Shown here in pieces: positions 53,263 to 61,838 of a DNA stretch of 64,000 bases. A model generated the notes under the pieces. That model searched no databases, was not told the origin of the DNA, and was given only the letters and a program-made list of their open reading frames with translations. Positions within the stretch are counted from its first letter, which is position 1. Each line of letters opens with the position of its first letter. This stretch comes from Palsa-1248 sp963737835 (lineage in GTDB: Bacteria; Gemmatimonadota; Gemmatimonadetes; Gemmatimonadales; Gemmatimonadaceae), in the NCBI GenBank assembly GCA_963737835.1, contig CAVTUH010000001.1:1240001-1304000 (forward strand), given 5' to 3'. The position numbers and the translations under genes are program-made.

Positions 53263-54126
53263 CTATGTCGCCGCCCGATCCACCCACACGGCCACCGCCC
53301 GTTCGAACGCAGGCCCTAACCGTGCGACCACCGCGAGTACATCGGCGTGAGAGAGCGGACGGGCGGCGATCCCTGCGGCGGCATTGGCGAGACAACTGAC
53401 AGCCACGACGCGCATGCCGAGCGCCCGGGCAACCAGTACCTCGGGGATGGTGGACATGCCCACCGCGTCTGCTCCCATGCGCGCGAGCATGCGCACTTCG
53501 GCTGGAGTCTCGTAGGACGGACCCAACACGCCGGCATAGACGCCGCTCACGACCGTGAGCCCGCTCGCGATGGCCGCGGTTTCGAACGTTGTGCTGAGTG
53601 CGGCGTCGTAAGGCGCCGACATGTCCGGGAACCGCGTGTCGCCGGGAGGCGAAGGGCCAATCAGCGGGTTGTGCCAGCTCATGTTGATATGGTCCCGCAC
53701 GACCATGAGGGACCCCGCCTGGAACTCCTGACGTATTGCGCCTGCCGCGTTGGAGACCAGGAGCGTGCGCGCACCGAGTGCATGCACGAGACGGACGGGC
53801 AGGGCGACGACCGGGGCCGGTTGCCCCTCGTATAAATGGATGCGCCCGGAGATGGCGATCACCTCATGACCGCGGACACGGCCGTGAACGACGTCGCCGG
53901 CGTGTCCCTCGACTGACGGCGCCGGGAAGCCGGGGATCTCTGCGAAGGAGAGCCTGGTAGCACCCTCGATATGTCGCGCGAAGCCGCCCAGCCCCGACCC
54001 GAGAATGAGCGCAGTGCTTGGGCGGGTGGTGCGGCAGCGAGCTGCGACGATGTCGGCCGCGCGCGCGACAAGCTCGTGCGCCGATACCAAACCGTGACTC
54101 GTGGCGAACTCTTCCCCTTTGCTCAT
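53263..54126 (-). CDS. punA: purine nucleoside phosphorylase (trimeric type)
   Basis: A 287-residue phosphorylase that splits purine nucleosides to base and ribose-1-phosphate. Motifs: LILGSGLGGFARHIEGATRL (phosphate), AISGRIHLYEGQPAP, LLVSNAAGAIRQEFQAGSLM, GVYAGVLGPSYETPAEVRML and DAVGMSTIPEVLVARALGMR. The start is ATG 54126 or 54144. Divergent from phoB. Confidence 0.93.
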   Translation of the reverse strand: MSKGEEFATSHGLVSAHELVARAADIVAARCRTTRPSTALILGSGLGGFARHIEGATRLSFAEIPGFPAPSVEGHAGDVVHGRVRGHEVIAISGRIHLYEGQPAPVVALPVRLVHALGARTLLVSNAAGAIRQEFQAGSLMVVRDHINMSWHNPLIGPSPPGDTRFPDMSAPYDAALSTTFETAAIASGLTVVSGVYAGVLGPSYETPAEVRMLARMGADAVGMSTIPEVLVARALGMRVVAVSCLANAAAGIAARPLSHADVLAVVARLGPAFERAVAVWVDRAAT

Positions 54127-54201
54127 GTTTCGATAGCTGCGCATATTCTTGGCGTGCCCGGCGCCGCCTCGATAATGGTACGACCCAACTCCGGAAAACC
54201 G

Positions 54202-54918
54202 ATGACCGCACCGGTAACTACCGAACGCGTGCTAGTCGTCGATGACGAGCCGGACATCGTAGCCCTCGTCGCGTATCACCTGGCCAAGTCGGGGTACCGG
54301 GTCTCCACTGCCTCTAACGGACAAGACGCGCTCACGCTCGCTCGCCAGGAGCGGCCGTCCCTGGTTGTGCTCGATCTCATGCTGCCCGGGCTGTCAGGGT
54401 TCGACGTGTTGGAGCAGATGCGCTCGGATGATAGCACGCGCGATGTGGCGGTCCTCATGCTGACCGCGCGTCGCGAGGAGCCGGATCGGATTCGTGGCTT
54501 GTCCCTCGGCGCCGACGACTATCTCACGAAGCCGTTCAGTCCTCAAGAGCTGGTTCTCCGCGTGAGCGCGATCCTGCGGCGCGTCGGCGCGTCCGCTCAC
54601 ACGGCGACCGACGTGCTGGCGATCGGCCCGATCCGCATCGACCGCGCCGCGCACCGTGTGAGCGTCGACGCCGCGGAAGTGGAATTGACGCCAACGGAGT
54701 TCAAGCTGTTGCTGACCCTCGCCGAGCGTCGCGGCCGCGTACAGGCGCGCGGCCATCTGCTCGAAACCGTGTGGGAGGCGGCTCCCGATATTCAGACCCG
54801 CACGGTCGATATGCATATTCAGCGATTGCGCACGAAGCTGGGACCGGCTGGCGATCTGATCGAGACCGTGCGAGGATTCGGTTACCGGTTGCGCGCAGGG
54901 CACGCACGGGGCGCATAA
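54202..54918 (+). CDS. phoB: phosphate regulon response regulator PhoB
   Basis: A 238-residue OmpR/PhoB-type regulator. Receiver: VLVVDDEPDIVALVAYHLAK, phospho-acceptor Asp about 58 in VVLDLMLPG, and GADDYLTKPFSPQEL (Lys switch). C-terminal winged helix: VELTPTEFKLLLTLAERRGR and RTVDMHIQRLRTKLG. ATG 54202 is preferred; ATG 54175 is possible. phoR follows after 91 nt and the pst genes after that, which supports PhoB rather than another OmpR paralogue. Confidence 0.92.
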   Translation: MTAPVTTERVLVVDDEPDIVALVAYHLAKSGYRVSTASNGQDALTLARQERPSLVVLDLMLPGLSGFDVLEQMRSDDSTRDVAVLMLTARREEPDRIRGLSLGADDYLTKPFSPQELVLRVSAILRRVGASAHTATDVLAIGPIRIDRAAHRVSVDAAEVELTPTEFKLLLTLAERRGRVQARGHLLETVWEAAPDIQTRTVDMHIQRLRTKLGPAGDLIETVRGFGYRLRAGHARGA

Positions 54919-55009
54919 CGCGCACGGGTGCACGCTCGGCCGGCGGCGCCCCGTTTCAAGCGGGGTATGCATCGCGGCTATCTGAGGTTGCGGTGCGGAG
55001 GGCGGCGGC

Positions 55010-56452
55010 GTGAGACTCACACAGCGATTGCTCCTGGGCTCGCTCATCGTCGTGAGCGTGATCGTCGTGTGCGTCGTCGGCGTCATCAACTATCGACTCG
55101 ACCCAGGCATCTCCGGCGCCGCCGCGCCGACGCCCGACCTGCTACGGGCGGCCAAGCGCGACGTCGTTCTGACGGGGTGCATCGCGTTGGCCCTGTCCGC
55201 GGTCATCGCGTTTCTGTTTGCGCGCGCCGTCTCGCGCCCGGTCGAGGAGCTCCGCGACGTCGCGCGAGGACTCGCCGCTGGAGACCTCAGCCGGCGACCG
55301 TCGCTCACGGCGCCGGGTGAAGTCGGCGACCTGGCGATTGCGATCCACCGTCTCGGCGAGCAGCTGGGCGCTCGTCTGCTCGCGCTCGAAGAAGAGGACT
55401 CCCTGTTGACGGCGCTATTCGATTCGCTGAACGAGGGAGTACTCGCCGTCGATGCGCGGCAGCGCGTCGTGCGCATCAATGCGACCGGGCGGAAACTGTT
55501 GCGAGCGACGACGCCAGTACCGTTCCCGCTCGACTACCTGCCGCGAGAGCGCGTTTTTCGACAGTCGGTGACGGCGGCACTTGCGGGCACGGTGACCGAA
55601 GCCGCGGAGACGACCGTGGATGGCCGATCGCTCGCGTTGACTGCGCGGCCCCTCGCGGGCGGCGGTGCCGTCGTGGCGTTGCTGGACCTCACGGCGTCGA
55701 GACGACTCGAGGCCGTGCGGCGCGATTTCGTGGCCAACGTCTCGCATGAGCTCAAGACGCCGCTCACGGTCGTCGGCGGATTTGCCGAGACGCTGACCGA
55801 TGAAGACCTGCCGCCAGAACGACGCCGGCAGTTCGCGGAGACGATTCTCGCGAATACGCGACGCATGCAGCGCATCGTGGATGATCTGCTCGACCTGAGC
55901 CGGATCGAGTCTGGCGGCTGGGTGCCGAAGCCCATCGTCGTGGACACGCGCGCAGCCGCGACGGATGCCGTGCTCCCGTCGAAAGCGCTGGCCGAAGAGA
56001 AAGGCGTTGCCCTCGAGCTCTTCATCCCGGACGATGCGCGGACCGTGCTGGCGGACCCAACCGCGCTGCGTCAGGTCCTCACGAACCTGGTCGAGAACGC
56101 GGTGCGCCACACGCCTGCAGGCTCGGTCACGGTGACGGCCCACCGCGACAACGGCGCGCTGGCTGGGCACGATGGAGATGCATCGGAGTCGCACCCCGCC
56201 GACCAAGCCGAACACGGCGTCTGGCTGACGGTGCGAGATACGGGTGTCGGGATCGCGGCGGAACACCTGCCGCGCATCTTCGAGCGATTTTACCGGGTGG
56301 ATCGGGCCCGCGCGCGAGAGGCGGGCGGGACTGGGCTCGGACTCGCCATCGTCAGGCATCTCGTGGAGGCACACGGCGGTCGGGTCCGCGCGGACAGCCA
56401 GCCGGGCCGCGGCACTTCTGTCGCAGCGTTCTTCCCGGACCGAGCTCCTTAG
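55010..56452 (+). CDS. phoR: phosphate regulon sensor histidine kinase PhoR
   Basis: A 480-residue membrane kinase starting at GTG 55010. Two membrane helices (LLLGSLIVVSVIVVCVVGVI and VLTGCIALALSAVIAFLFAR) bracket only about 30 periplasmic residues, as in PhoR, which senses Pst/PhoU state rather than a ligand. HAMP (ARAVSRPVEELRDVARGLAA), PAS (about 125-230), HisKA NVSHELKTPLTV (His about 246) and HATPase (VENAVRHT, VRDTGVGI, GGTGLGLAIV) follow. An insert (NGALAGHDGDASESHPADQA) lies in the HATPase lid region. Confidence 0.92.
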   Translation: MRLTQRLLLGSLIVVSVIVVCVVGVINYRLDPGISGAAAPTPDLLRAAKRDVVLTGCIALALSAVIAFLFARAVSRPVEELRDVARGLAAGDLSRRPSLTAPGEVGDLAIAIHRLGEQLGARLLALEEEDSLLTALFDSLNEGVLAVDARQRVVRINATGRKLLRATTPVPFPLDYLPRERVFRQSVTAALAGTVTEAAETTVDGRSLALTARPLAGGGAVVALLDLTASRRLEAVRRDFVANVSHELKTPLTVVGGFAETLTDEDLPPERRRQFAETILANTRRMQRIVDDLLDLSRIESGGWVPKPIVVDTRAAATDAVLPSKALAEEKGVALELFIPDDARTVLADPTALRQVLTNLVENAVRHTPAGSVTVTAHRDNGALAGHDGDASESHPADQAEHGVWLTVRDTGVGIAAEHLPRIFERFYRVDRARAREAGGTGLGLAIVRHLVEAHGGRVRADSQPGRGTSVAAFFPDRAP

Positions 56453-56523
56453 AGCCTTTCAACTACCGCGATCATCGGTCGGGAACAAGCGGGACGGCAA
56501 ACAGTCGAGTCCGCTTCTTCACG

Positions 56524-56542
56524 CACGTGACACATCCGATAC
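56524..56542 (+). promoter_or_regulatory. candidate Pho box upstream of pstS
   Basis: CACGTGACACATCCGATAC matches a 19-mer in front of pstC (59751-59769) at 16 positions. On the minus strand it reads TTGTATC-ggat-GTGTCAC, two 7-mers spaced by 4, the spacing of the Escherichia coli Pho box (CTGTCAT repeats). It lies about 205 bp before the pstS start. Confidence 0.4.
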
Positions 56543-56748
56543 AATCCGCGCGTCGACGCGTTACGAGCGGCGCACAGCGTTAAAAGGAGCCGAACGTCTC
56601 TAGGACACCAGGGTGGTGAGGCGAGGAGGCGGCGTTCATCCTCCGTGACCGAATCGTTGCTTCAGTTGTCTGCCCGGCCGATTTCACAGCAATTCCGTCT
56701 GGATCGAGGCCGGTCGATCAAGAACTCTTTCCCTTCCGAGGACACGTG

Positions 56749-57810
56749 ATGATCAGCAACCGCGCACCAGGCGTGCTCTGGCGTACCCTCGCCACTGCGA
56801 TGATAGTCGGAATGCCGGTCGTGGCTTCGAGCCAGGCCCTGACGGGTGCCGGGGCTACGTTCCCGTACCCGATCTATTCCAAGTGGTTCTCCGATTACGC
56901 CGCCCAGACACATGTCGAGATCAACTATCAGTCCATCGGCTCTGGGGGCGGTGTGCGCCAGATCTCGGACATGACGGTGGACTTCGGTGCGTCCGACGGG
57001 CCCATGAGCGATGCGGAGATCGCCAAGGTCAAGGGTGGGCCCATCCTCCACATTCCAACGGTGTTAGGAGCGGACGTCCTGACCTACAACCTTCCCGGGA
57101 TTACGCAGTCGCTTCGGTTCTCGCCCGAGGCCATCGCCGGGATCTTTCTCGGCAAGATCACGAAATGGAATGATCCCCAGCTCGTGGCGCTCAATCCCGG
57201 CGTCAAGCTGCCCGACCAGGACATATTGGTGGTGCATCGATCGGACGGCAGCGGGACCACCTATATCTGGACCGATTATCTCTCGAGCGTTAGTCCCGAA
57301 TGGGCGAAAGGGCCGGGCAAGGGGAAAGACGTCCAGTGGCCCGTTGGGCTTGGCGGCAAAGGGAACGAGGGAGTCGCCGGTCAAGTCAAACAGACCCCGT
57401 ATGCGATCGGCTACGTCGAGCTGGCCTACGCGAGGCAAAACAAGCTCCCGTATGGTGCGGTCAAGAATGCGGCCGGCAAGTTCGTGGAGCCCACGATCGA
57501 GTCGGTGACTGCGGCCGCAGCAGGCGTGGCGGGCACGTTGCCAGCTAACACGGACTACCGCATCTCAATCGTGAACGGACCCGGCGCGAACGCCTATCCC
57601 ATCTCCTCCTTCACCTGGTTGCTCGTGTACAAGAATCAGACGAACGCAACCAAGGGAAAGCAGCTGGTTGATTTCCTCACGTGGATGCTGCACGACGGTC
57701 AAAAGGAGACCGCCGCGTTGGACTACGCACCGCTGCCGACAGAAATGGTGAAGCGGCTTGACACGTACGTCAAACAGATCAAAGTCGGGACGATGAGCGC
57801 GTCGCAATAG
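56749..57810 (+). CDS. pstS: phosphate ABC transporter substrate-binding protein
   Basis: A 353-residue periplasmic phosphate receptor. Signal peptide (LATAMIVGMPVVASSQA), then LTGAGATFPYPIYSKWFSDY, YQSIGSGGGVRQI and FGASDGPMSD (phosphate-binding Ser/Thr/Asp), HRSDGSGTTYIWTDYL and GYVELAYA. ATG 56749 has GAGG at an 8-nt spacing; GTG 56746 is also in frame. It is separated from pstC by the porin gene and a terminator, so it forms its own transcript. Confidence 0.95.
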   Translation: MISNRAPGVLWRTLATAMIVGMPVVASSQALTGAGATFPYPIYSKWFSDYAAQTHVEINYQSIGSGGGVRQISDMTVDFGASDGPMSDAEIAKVKGGPILHIPTVLGADVLTYNLPGITQSLRFSPEAIAGIFLGKITKWNDPQLVALNPGVKLPDQDILVVHRSDGSGTTYIWTDYLSSVSPEWAKGPGKGKDVQWPVGLGGKGNEGVAGQVKQTPYAIGYVELAYARQNKLPYGAVKNAAGKFVEPTIESVTAAAAGVAGTLPANTDYRISIVNGPGANAYPISSFTWLLVYKNQTNATKGKQLVDFLTWMLHDGQKETAALDYAPLPTEMVKRLDTYVKQIKVGTMSASQ

Positions 57811-57861
57811 CGTCGGCACGATGCGGCGGCGGCCGGGGTTCCCGGTCCCGCAGTTGACTAG

Positions 57862-57903
57862 CGAGGGCCAGTGGCGGCGATCCCCCACTGGCCCTCGTGT
57901 TTT
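57862..57903 (+). terminator. terminator after pstS
   Basis: A perfect 13-bp stem (cgagggccagtgg, 57862-57874 with 57885-57897) closes a 10-nt loop and is followed by tgttttcttc. It lies about 50 nt after the pstS stop and should separate pstS from the porin and pstCAB units. Confidence 0.85.
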
Positions 57904-58054
57904 CTTCAGAATCGAGCTGCACGCCGGCGCCTTCGTCCACCACCTTACCAACTCCGGCTTTCGTTACATGGCCGATACAGGATGGCGGGCCCGAGTTTAC
58001 GAGGCGGGAGAGAGTTCAGGACGCTGTTTCCAGAACCTCTCATCCGGAGCACGA

Positions 58055-59578
58055 ATGTCCTGTTCGGTCGACACCTCACTCCCCTTAGCCCGCGCCCGCC
58101 GGTGGCGTGGCGCCGCCGTGTGCTCGGCTTTGATCGCTCTTGCCGTTGGTGCTGTCATCCCTACCTCCCGGGCAATGGCCCAGGACACGCTGCCCAATCA
58201 AGTAATTCACTACAAGGGCGTCACTATTACCCCGGGCGGGTACTTCGCCGCAGAAGCCCTCTACCGGACGCACAGCACCGAAGCCGACATCGGCACGAGC
58301 TACAACGCGATCCCGTACGACAATACGAGCAACTACAATCTGTCCGAGTGGCGGGGCACGGCTCGTCAGTCGCGACTGGCACTCGGTGTCGCTGGGAGTC
58401 CCAATGCCAATGTCAAGCTGTCCGGCTACTGGGAGTCGGACTTCCTGTCGGCCGGTGTAAGCTCCAACTCGAACGAGAGCAACAGCTACACGCTGCGCCT
58501 CCGCCAGTTCTGGGGACAGAATGGCGTTTTCCAGTGGGTTCGGCTTCATGGGAGGCCAGGGGTGGAGCACCCTGACCACCACGAAGAAGGGCGTCGCCCC
58601 CGGACAGGAGTTTGTCCCGTTGACGATCGAGGCCCAGTACGTAACGGGCTTCAATTGGGCCCGGCAGTGGCAGCTGCGTCTTTGGGACAATTTCGGCAAC
58701 AACAACCACGTCTGGCTTGTCGGAGCTCTTGAGGGCACGCAGACCACGGTCACCGCCCACGGCGCGCCGACCAACGTCTTCTTGGGTCAAGTCGGTGGAA
58801 GCTTGCTCAACTCTACGGCGAACTACTCGACTGACCTCGCTCCCGACGTCGTCGCGAAGCTCGTGTTCGAGCCAGGGTTCGGACACTGGGAGCTCAAGGC
58901 TGTCGGAAGCGTCTTCCGGTCCCGGATCGTGTACCCCGACACGTCGATCAACACCTCGTACAACAGCCACGTGTTCGGCGGCGGTTTGGGGCTGGGCACA
59001 GTCTTTCCGTTCTACGCGACCGAGCAAGGCGGCAAGAAGCGAGACGTCGTGGACTTTGGCGTCTCTTTCCTCTGGGGCTCCGGCATCGGACGGTACGCCA
59101 GCGGTCAGCTTGCCAATGTCACGATCAAACCCAACGGGCAACTGTCGCCGATCCTGGCAACCCAGGGACTCGTTTCGCTCGAATGCATCCCGTATCGCGC
59201 CTGGACATTTACGCGTACGGCGGCGGCGAGTACATGAACAGAACCGCATTCGTCACCGGAGTGAAGGGTTCGGGTTACGGATCGCCGCTCCTCAGCAACG
59301 CCGGCTGCACGACCGAGCTGTCACCAACGGGGCAGTATGTACCCGCTGCCGGTACCTGTAACGCGGACACCCGCGCCCTGTGGGAGGGTGTGATTGGCTT
59401 CTGGTACCGGTTCTACCAAGGCCCGTACGGCCGATTCCAGTGGGGCATGCAGTACCAGTATGTGCAAAAGGAGACCTGGTCGGGCCTCCCGGCAGCCTCG
59501 GGTCCGACGGGCCCTGGCATTGAGCCAGTGGCGATTGACCCGATGGGCTTCCTCTCGTTCCGGTACTACATCCCGTGA
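58055..59578 (+). pseudogene. phosphate-cluster outer-membrane porin, two frameshifts
   Basis: Three frames read in succession encode one porin of about 505 residues, DcaP-like. Frame 1 (ATG 58055, GGAG upstream) gives the signal peptide and SLLRQFWGQ-type strands up to LRLRQFWGQ; frame 2 resumes at MAFSSGFGFMGGQGWSTL; frame 3 at HPVSRLDIYAYGGGEYMNRT and ends in the aromatic strand MGFLSFRYYIP. The shifts are near 58520 (one extra base) and 59183 (one missing base) and compensate each other. Conserved strands continue across both, so sequencing indels are likely. The place between pstS and pstC suggests phosphate uptake across the outer membrane. Confidence 0.85.
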
Positions 59579-59609
59579 TCGTGTAGCAACCGAGATCAGG
59601 GATAAACGC

Positions 59610-59730
59610 GTTAGACGGTAGACGTTGGACGTTGGACGCTAGACGTTGGAAAACAAACCTGAGGGCCAGCTAGGTGCGTCGTAGCTGGCCCTTAGGTTTG
59701 TTTTCCAACGTCTAGCGTCCAACGTCTAGC
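59610..59730. repeat. heptamer inverted-repeat element, copy 2 (GACGTTG/GACGCTA type)
   Basis: Left arm: GTTAGAC-GGTAGAC-GTTGGAC-GTTGGAC-GCTAGAC. Centre: aaacaaacctgagggccagc pairing with gctggcccttaggtttgttt. Right arm: CCAACGTCTAGCGTCCAACG. The centre matches the 47.9-kb element almost base for base. It ends the porin transcript upstream of pstC. Confidence 0.85.
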
Positions 59731-59750
59731 CCTTCAGCCCTTTGCCCCTT

Positions 59751-59769
59751 CACGTGACACGTTCGTTAC
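59751..59769 (+). promoter_or_regulatory. candidate Pho box upstream of pstC
   Basis: CACGTGACACGTTCGTTAC is the partner of the pstS upstream site (16 of 19 identical). It lies 77 bp before the pstC start. The reverse strand reads GAGTAAC-gaac-GTGTCAC. Confidence 0.42.
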
Positions 59770-59845
59770 TCAACCCGCGGCGAAAAGCGTGACCCGCAGC
59801 CCTACGTTAGCGGTGCATGTCGATCGCGCATAACCGGCTGGCGTC

Positions 59846-60868
59846 ATGACGAGCGGGACCATCGACGAGGGACCTGGCGCGGTCGCGACCGGCGGACGTC
59901 CACCGCGCGCGGTTCGCGAGGGCTTGCGCGTTCGCATCGAAGGGTCCGTCGTCGGCGACCAAATTTACAACGTCCTCGTCACCTTCTTCGCCTTCTGCGT
60001 TCCGGCACTCCTCGTCGTCATCGCAATCGAAATCGCCCGCGCCGGGTGGCCGGCGTTCCAGAAGTTCGGCCTCTCGTTTCTGACGTCGAGCGCATGGGAC
60101 CCGGTCAATGGTGTGTTTGGCGCAGCACCGGCGATCTATGGCACGCTGGTGTCGTCCCTCGTCGCGTTAATCATTGCCGCGCCGCTCGCGCTTGGCGTGG
60201 CCGTCTTTCTCTCGGAGTTTGCGCCGGCGAAGCTGAGACAACCAGTCGCGTTTCTGGTGGATCTGTTGGCGGCAATCCCGAGCGTCGTGTACGGCTTGTG
60301 GGGCATCTTCGTACTGCTGCCCGTGCTGCGAACGGCGGTGATGCCGTTCCTCCGCGACACGTTGCATTTGGGCGTGCTCCCCTTGTTCAAGGGGCCGGCG
60401 TACGGACCCAGCATGTTGGCCGCCGGCTTGATCCTCGCGATCATGATCCTGCCCTATATCTCCTCCGTGTCGCGCGAGGTCTTGTTGGCGGTGCCGCGCT
60501 CGCAGCGAGAAGCGGCGCTCGCATTGGGCGCCACCAAGTGGGAGACGATTTCCGGCGCCGTAGTACCCTACGCGAAATCCGGGATCATCGGCGGGATCAT
60601 TCTCGGCCTTGGGCGCGCCCTCGGCGAGACAATGGCCGTGACGATGCTCATCGGCAATCGGCACCAGATCTCCGCGTCGTTGTTCGCGCCCGGATATACC
60701 ATGGCGTCGCTGATCGCGAACGAGTTCTCCGAGGCATCAGGGGACCTGCACCTCGCGGCGCTCATGGCGGTCGGGTTCACGCTGTTCGTGATCACGCTCA
60801 TCGTGAACGGGATCGCGCGGTGGCTCGTGTGGCAGGTGTCCCGCGGCGCTGGCGGGAAGGCCGTATGA
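59846..60868 (+). CDS. pstC: phosphate ABC transporter permease PstC
   Basis: A 340-residue inner-membrane permease with six or seven helices. Signatures: LLVVIAIEIARAGWPAFQKF, SAWDPVNGVFGAAPAIYGTL, DLLAAIPSVVYGLWGIFVLL and the EAA loop (SQREAALALGATKWETI). It begins with about 40 extra cytoplasmic residues. Its stop overlaps the pstA start (ATGA). Confidence 0.95.
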   Translation: MTSGTIDEGPGAVATGGRPPRAVREGLRVRIEGSVVGDQIYNVLVTFFAFCVPALLVVIAIEIARAGWPAFQKFGLSFLTSSAWDPVNGVFGAAPAIYGTLVSSLVALIIAAPLALGVAVFLSEFAPAKLRQPVAFLVDLLAAIPSVVYGLWGIFVLLPVLRTAVMPFLRDTLHLGVLPLFKGPAYGPSMLAAGLILAIMILPYISSVSREVLLAVPRSQREAALALGATKWETISGAVVPYAKSGIIGGIILGLGRALGETMAVTMLIGNRHQISASLFAPGYTMASLIANEFSEASGDLHLAALMAVGFTLFVITLIVNGIARWLVWQVSRGAGGKAV

Positions 60869-61821
60869 CGGCCCCCGTTGTGGAGTCGGCCCCGGCCACC
60901 GCCGAAACACGGTCTGGCACCGCGCCTCGCCCGCCGCGCTGGACGGATGCCCACGTCACCGTAGAGATGCGCAGCAAGCTGCGCCGGCGGCATATCGTCA
61001 ACGGCATCATGGTGGGGCTCGTCGCGGTGGCCGCGCTGATCACCACACTGCCGCTCCTCTTCATCCTCTTCCACCTGCTCGAGCTGGGCGGGTCGTCGCT
61101 CCGGTGGCACTTCTTCACGAACATGCCGAAGCCTGTGGGAGAGGAAGGCGGCGGCATGGCCAACGCGATCGTCGGCACGATGATGATCGTTGGAGCCGCC
61201 TGTGCTCTCGGCTTGCCAGTGGGAATCGGCGCAGGCCTCTATCTCGCCGAGCACTCTGAAACGCGTTTAGCCTACGTCACGCGATTCCTGGCGGATGTGC
61301 TCAATGGACTGCCGTCGATCGTCATGGGGATCTTCGCATGGCAGTTCCTGGTTCGGCCGATTGGTCACTTTTCTGCTTGGGCGGGGAGTGTCGCCCTCGC
61401 GGCGATGATGATTCCTCAAGTCGCGCGAACGACAGAGGAGATCGTCCGCACCGTGCCGGTGTCGCTCCGCGAAGCCGCGCTCGCGCTCGGTTACGCGCGA
61501 TGGCGAACGTCGCTGTCGATCGTGCTGCGAACAGCCAGTGCTGGCGTCGTGACTGGCGCGCTGGTCGCCATCGCGCGCATCGCCGGTGAGACTGCGCCGC
61601 TGCTCTTCACGGCGTTCGGCAATCAGTTCTGGTCCACGTCGCTCAACCGGCCAATGGCGGCGCTGCCGCTTCAGATTTTCACCTACGCTGTGAGCCCGTA
61701 CGATGACTGGCATGCTCAAGCGTGGGCCGGCGCCCTCGTGCTCATCGCAATGATCCTAGTCATCAGCCTCGTTGCCCGCATCGCTACCCGACGACGTTTC
61801 GCCGGGATGGGCGGGGACTGA
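60865..61821 (+). CDS. pstA: phosphate ABC transporter permease PstA
   Basis: A 318-residue permease partner of PstC. Helices include MVGLVAVAALITTLPLLFIL, GTMMIVGAACALGLPVGIG and GALVLIAMILVISLVARIAT. The EAA loop is SLREAALALGYARWRTSLSI, and DVLNGLPSIVMGIFAWQFLV is family-typical. ATG 60865 overlaps the pstC stop; a much longer in-frame opening exists upstream but antedates the real start. Confidence 0.95.
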   Translation: MTAPVVESAPATAETRSGTAPRPPRWTDAHVTVEMRSKLRRRHIVNGIMVGLVAVAALITTLPLLFILFHLLELGGSSLRWHFFTNMPKPVGEEGGGMANAIVGTMMIVGAACALGLPVGIGAGLYLAEHSETRLAYVTRFLADVLNGLPSIVMGIFAWQFLVRPIGHFSAWAGSVALAAMMIPQVARTTEEIVRTVPVSLREAALALGYARWRTSLSIVLRTASAGVVTGALVAIARIAGETAPLLFTAFGNQFWSTSLNRPMAALPLQIFTYAVSPYDDWHAQAWAGALVLIAMILVISLVARIATRRRFAGMGGD

Positions 61822-61838
61822 GAGCGCGCGCGGATCGA

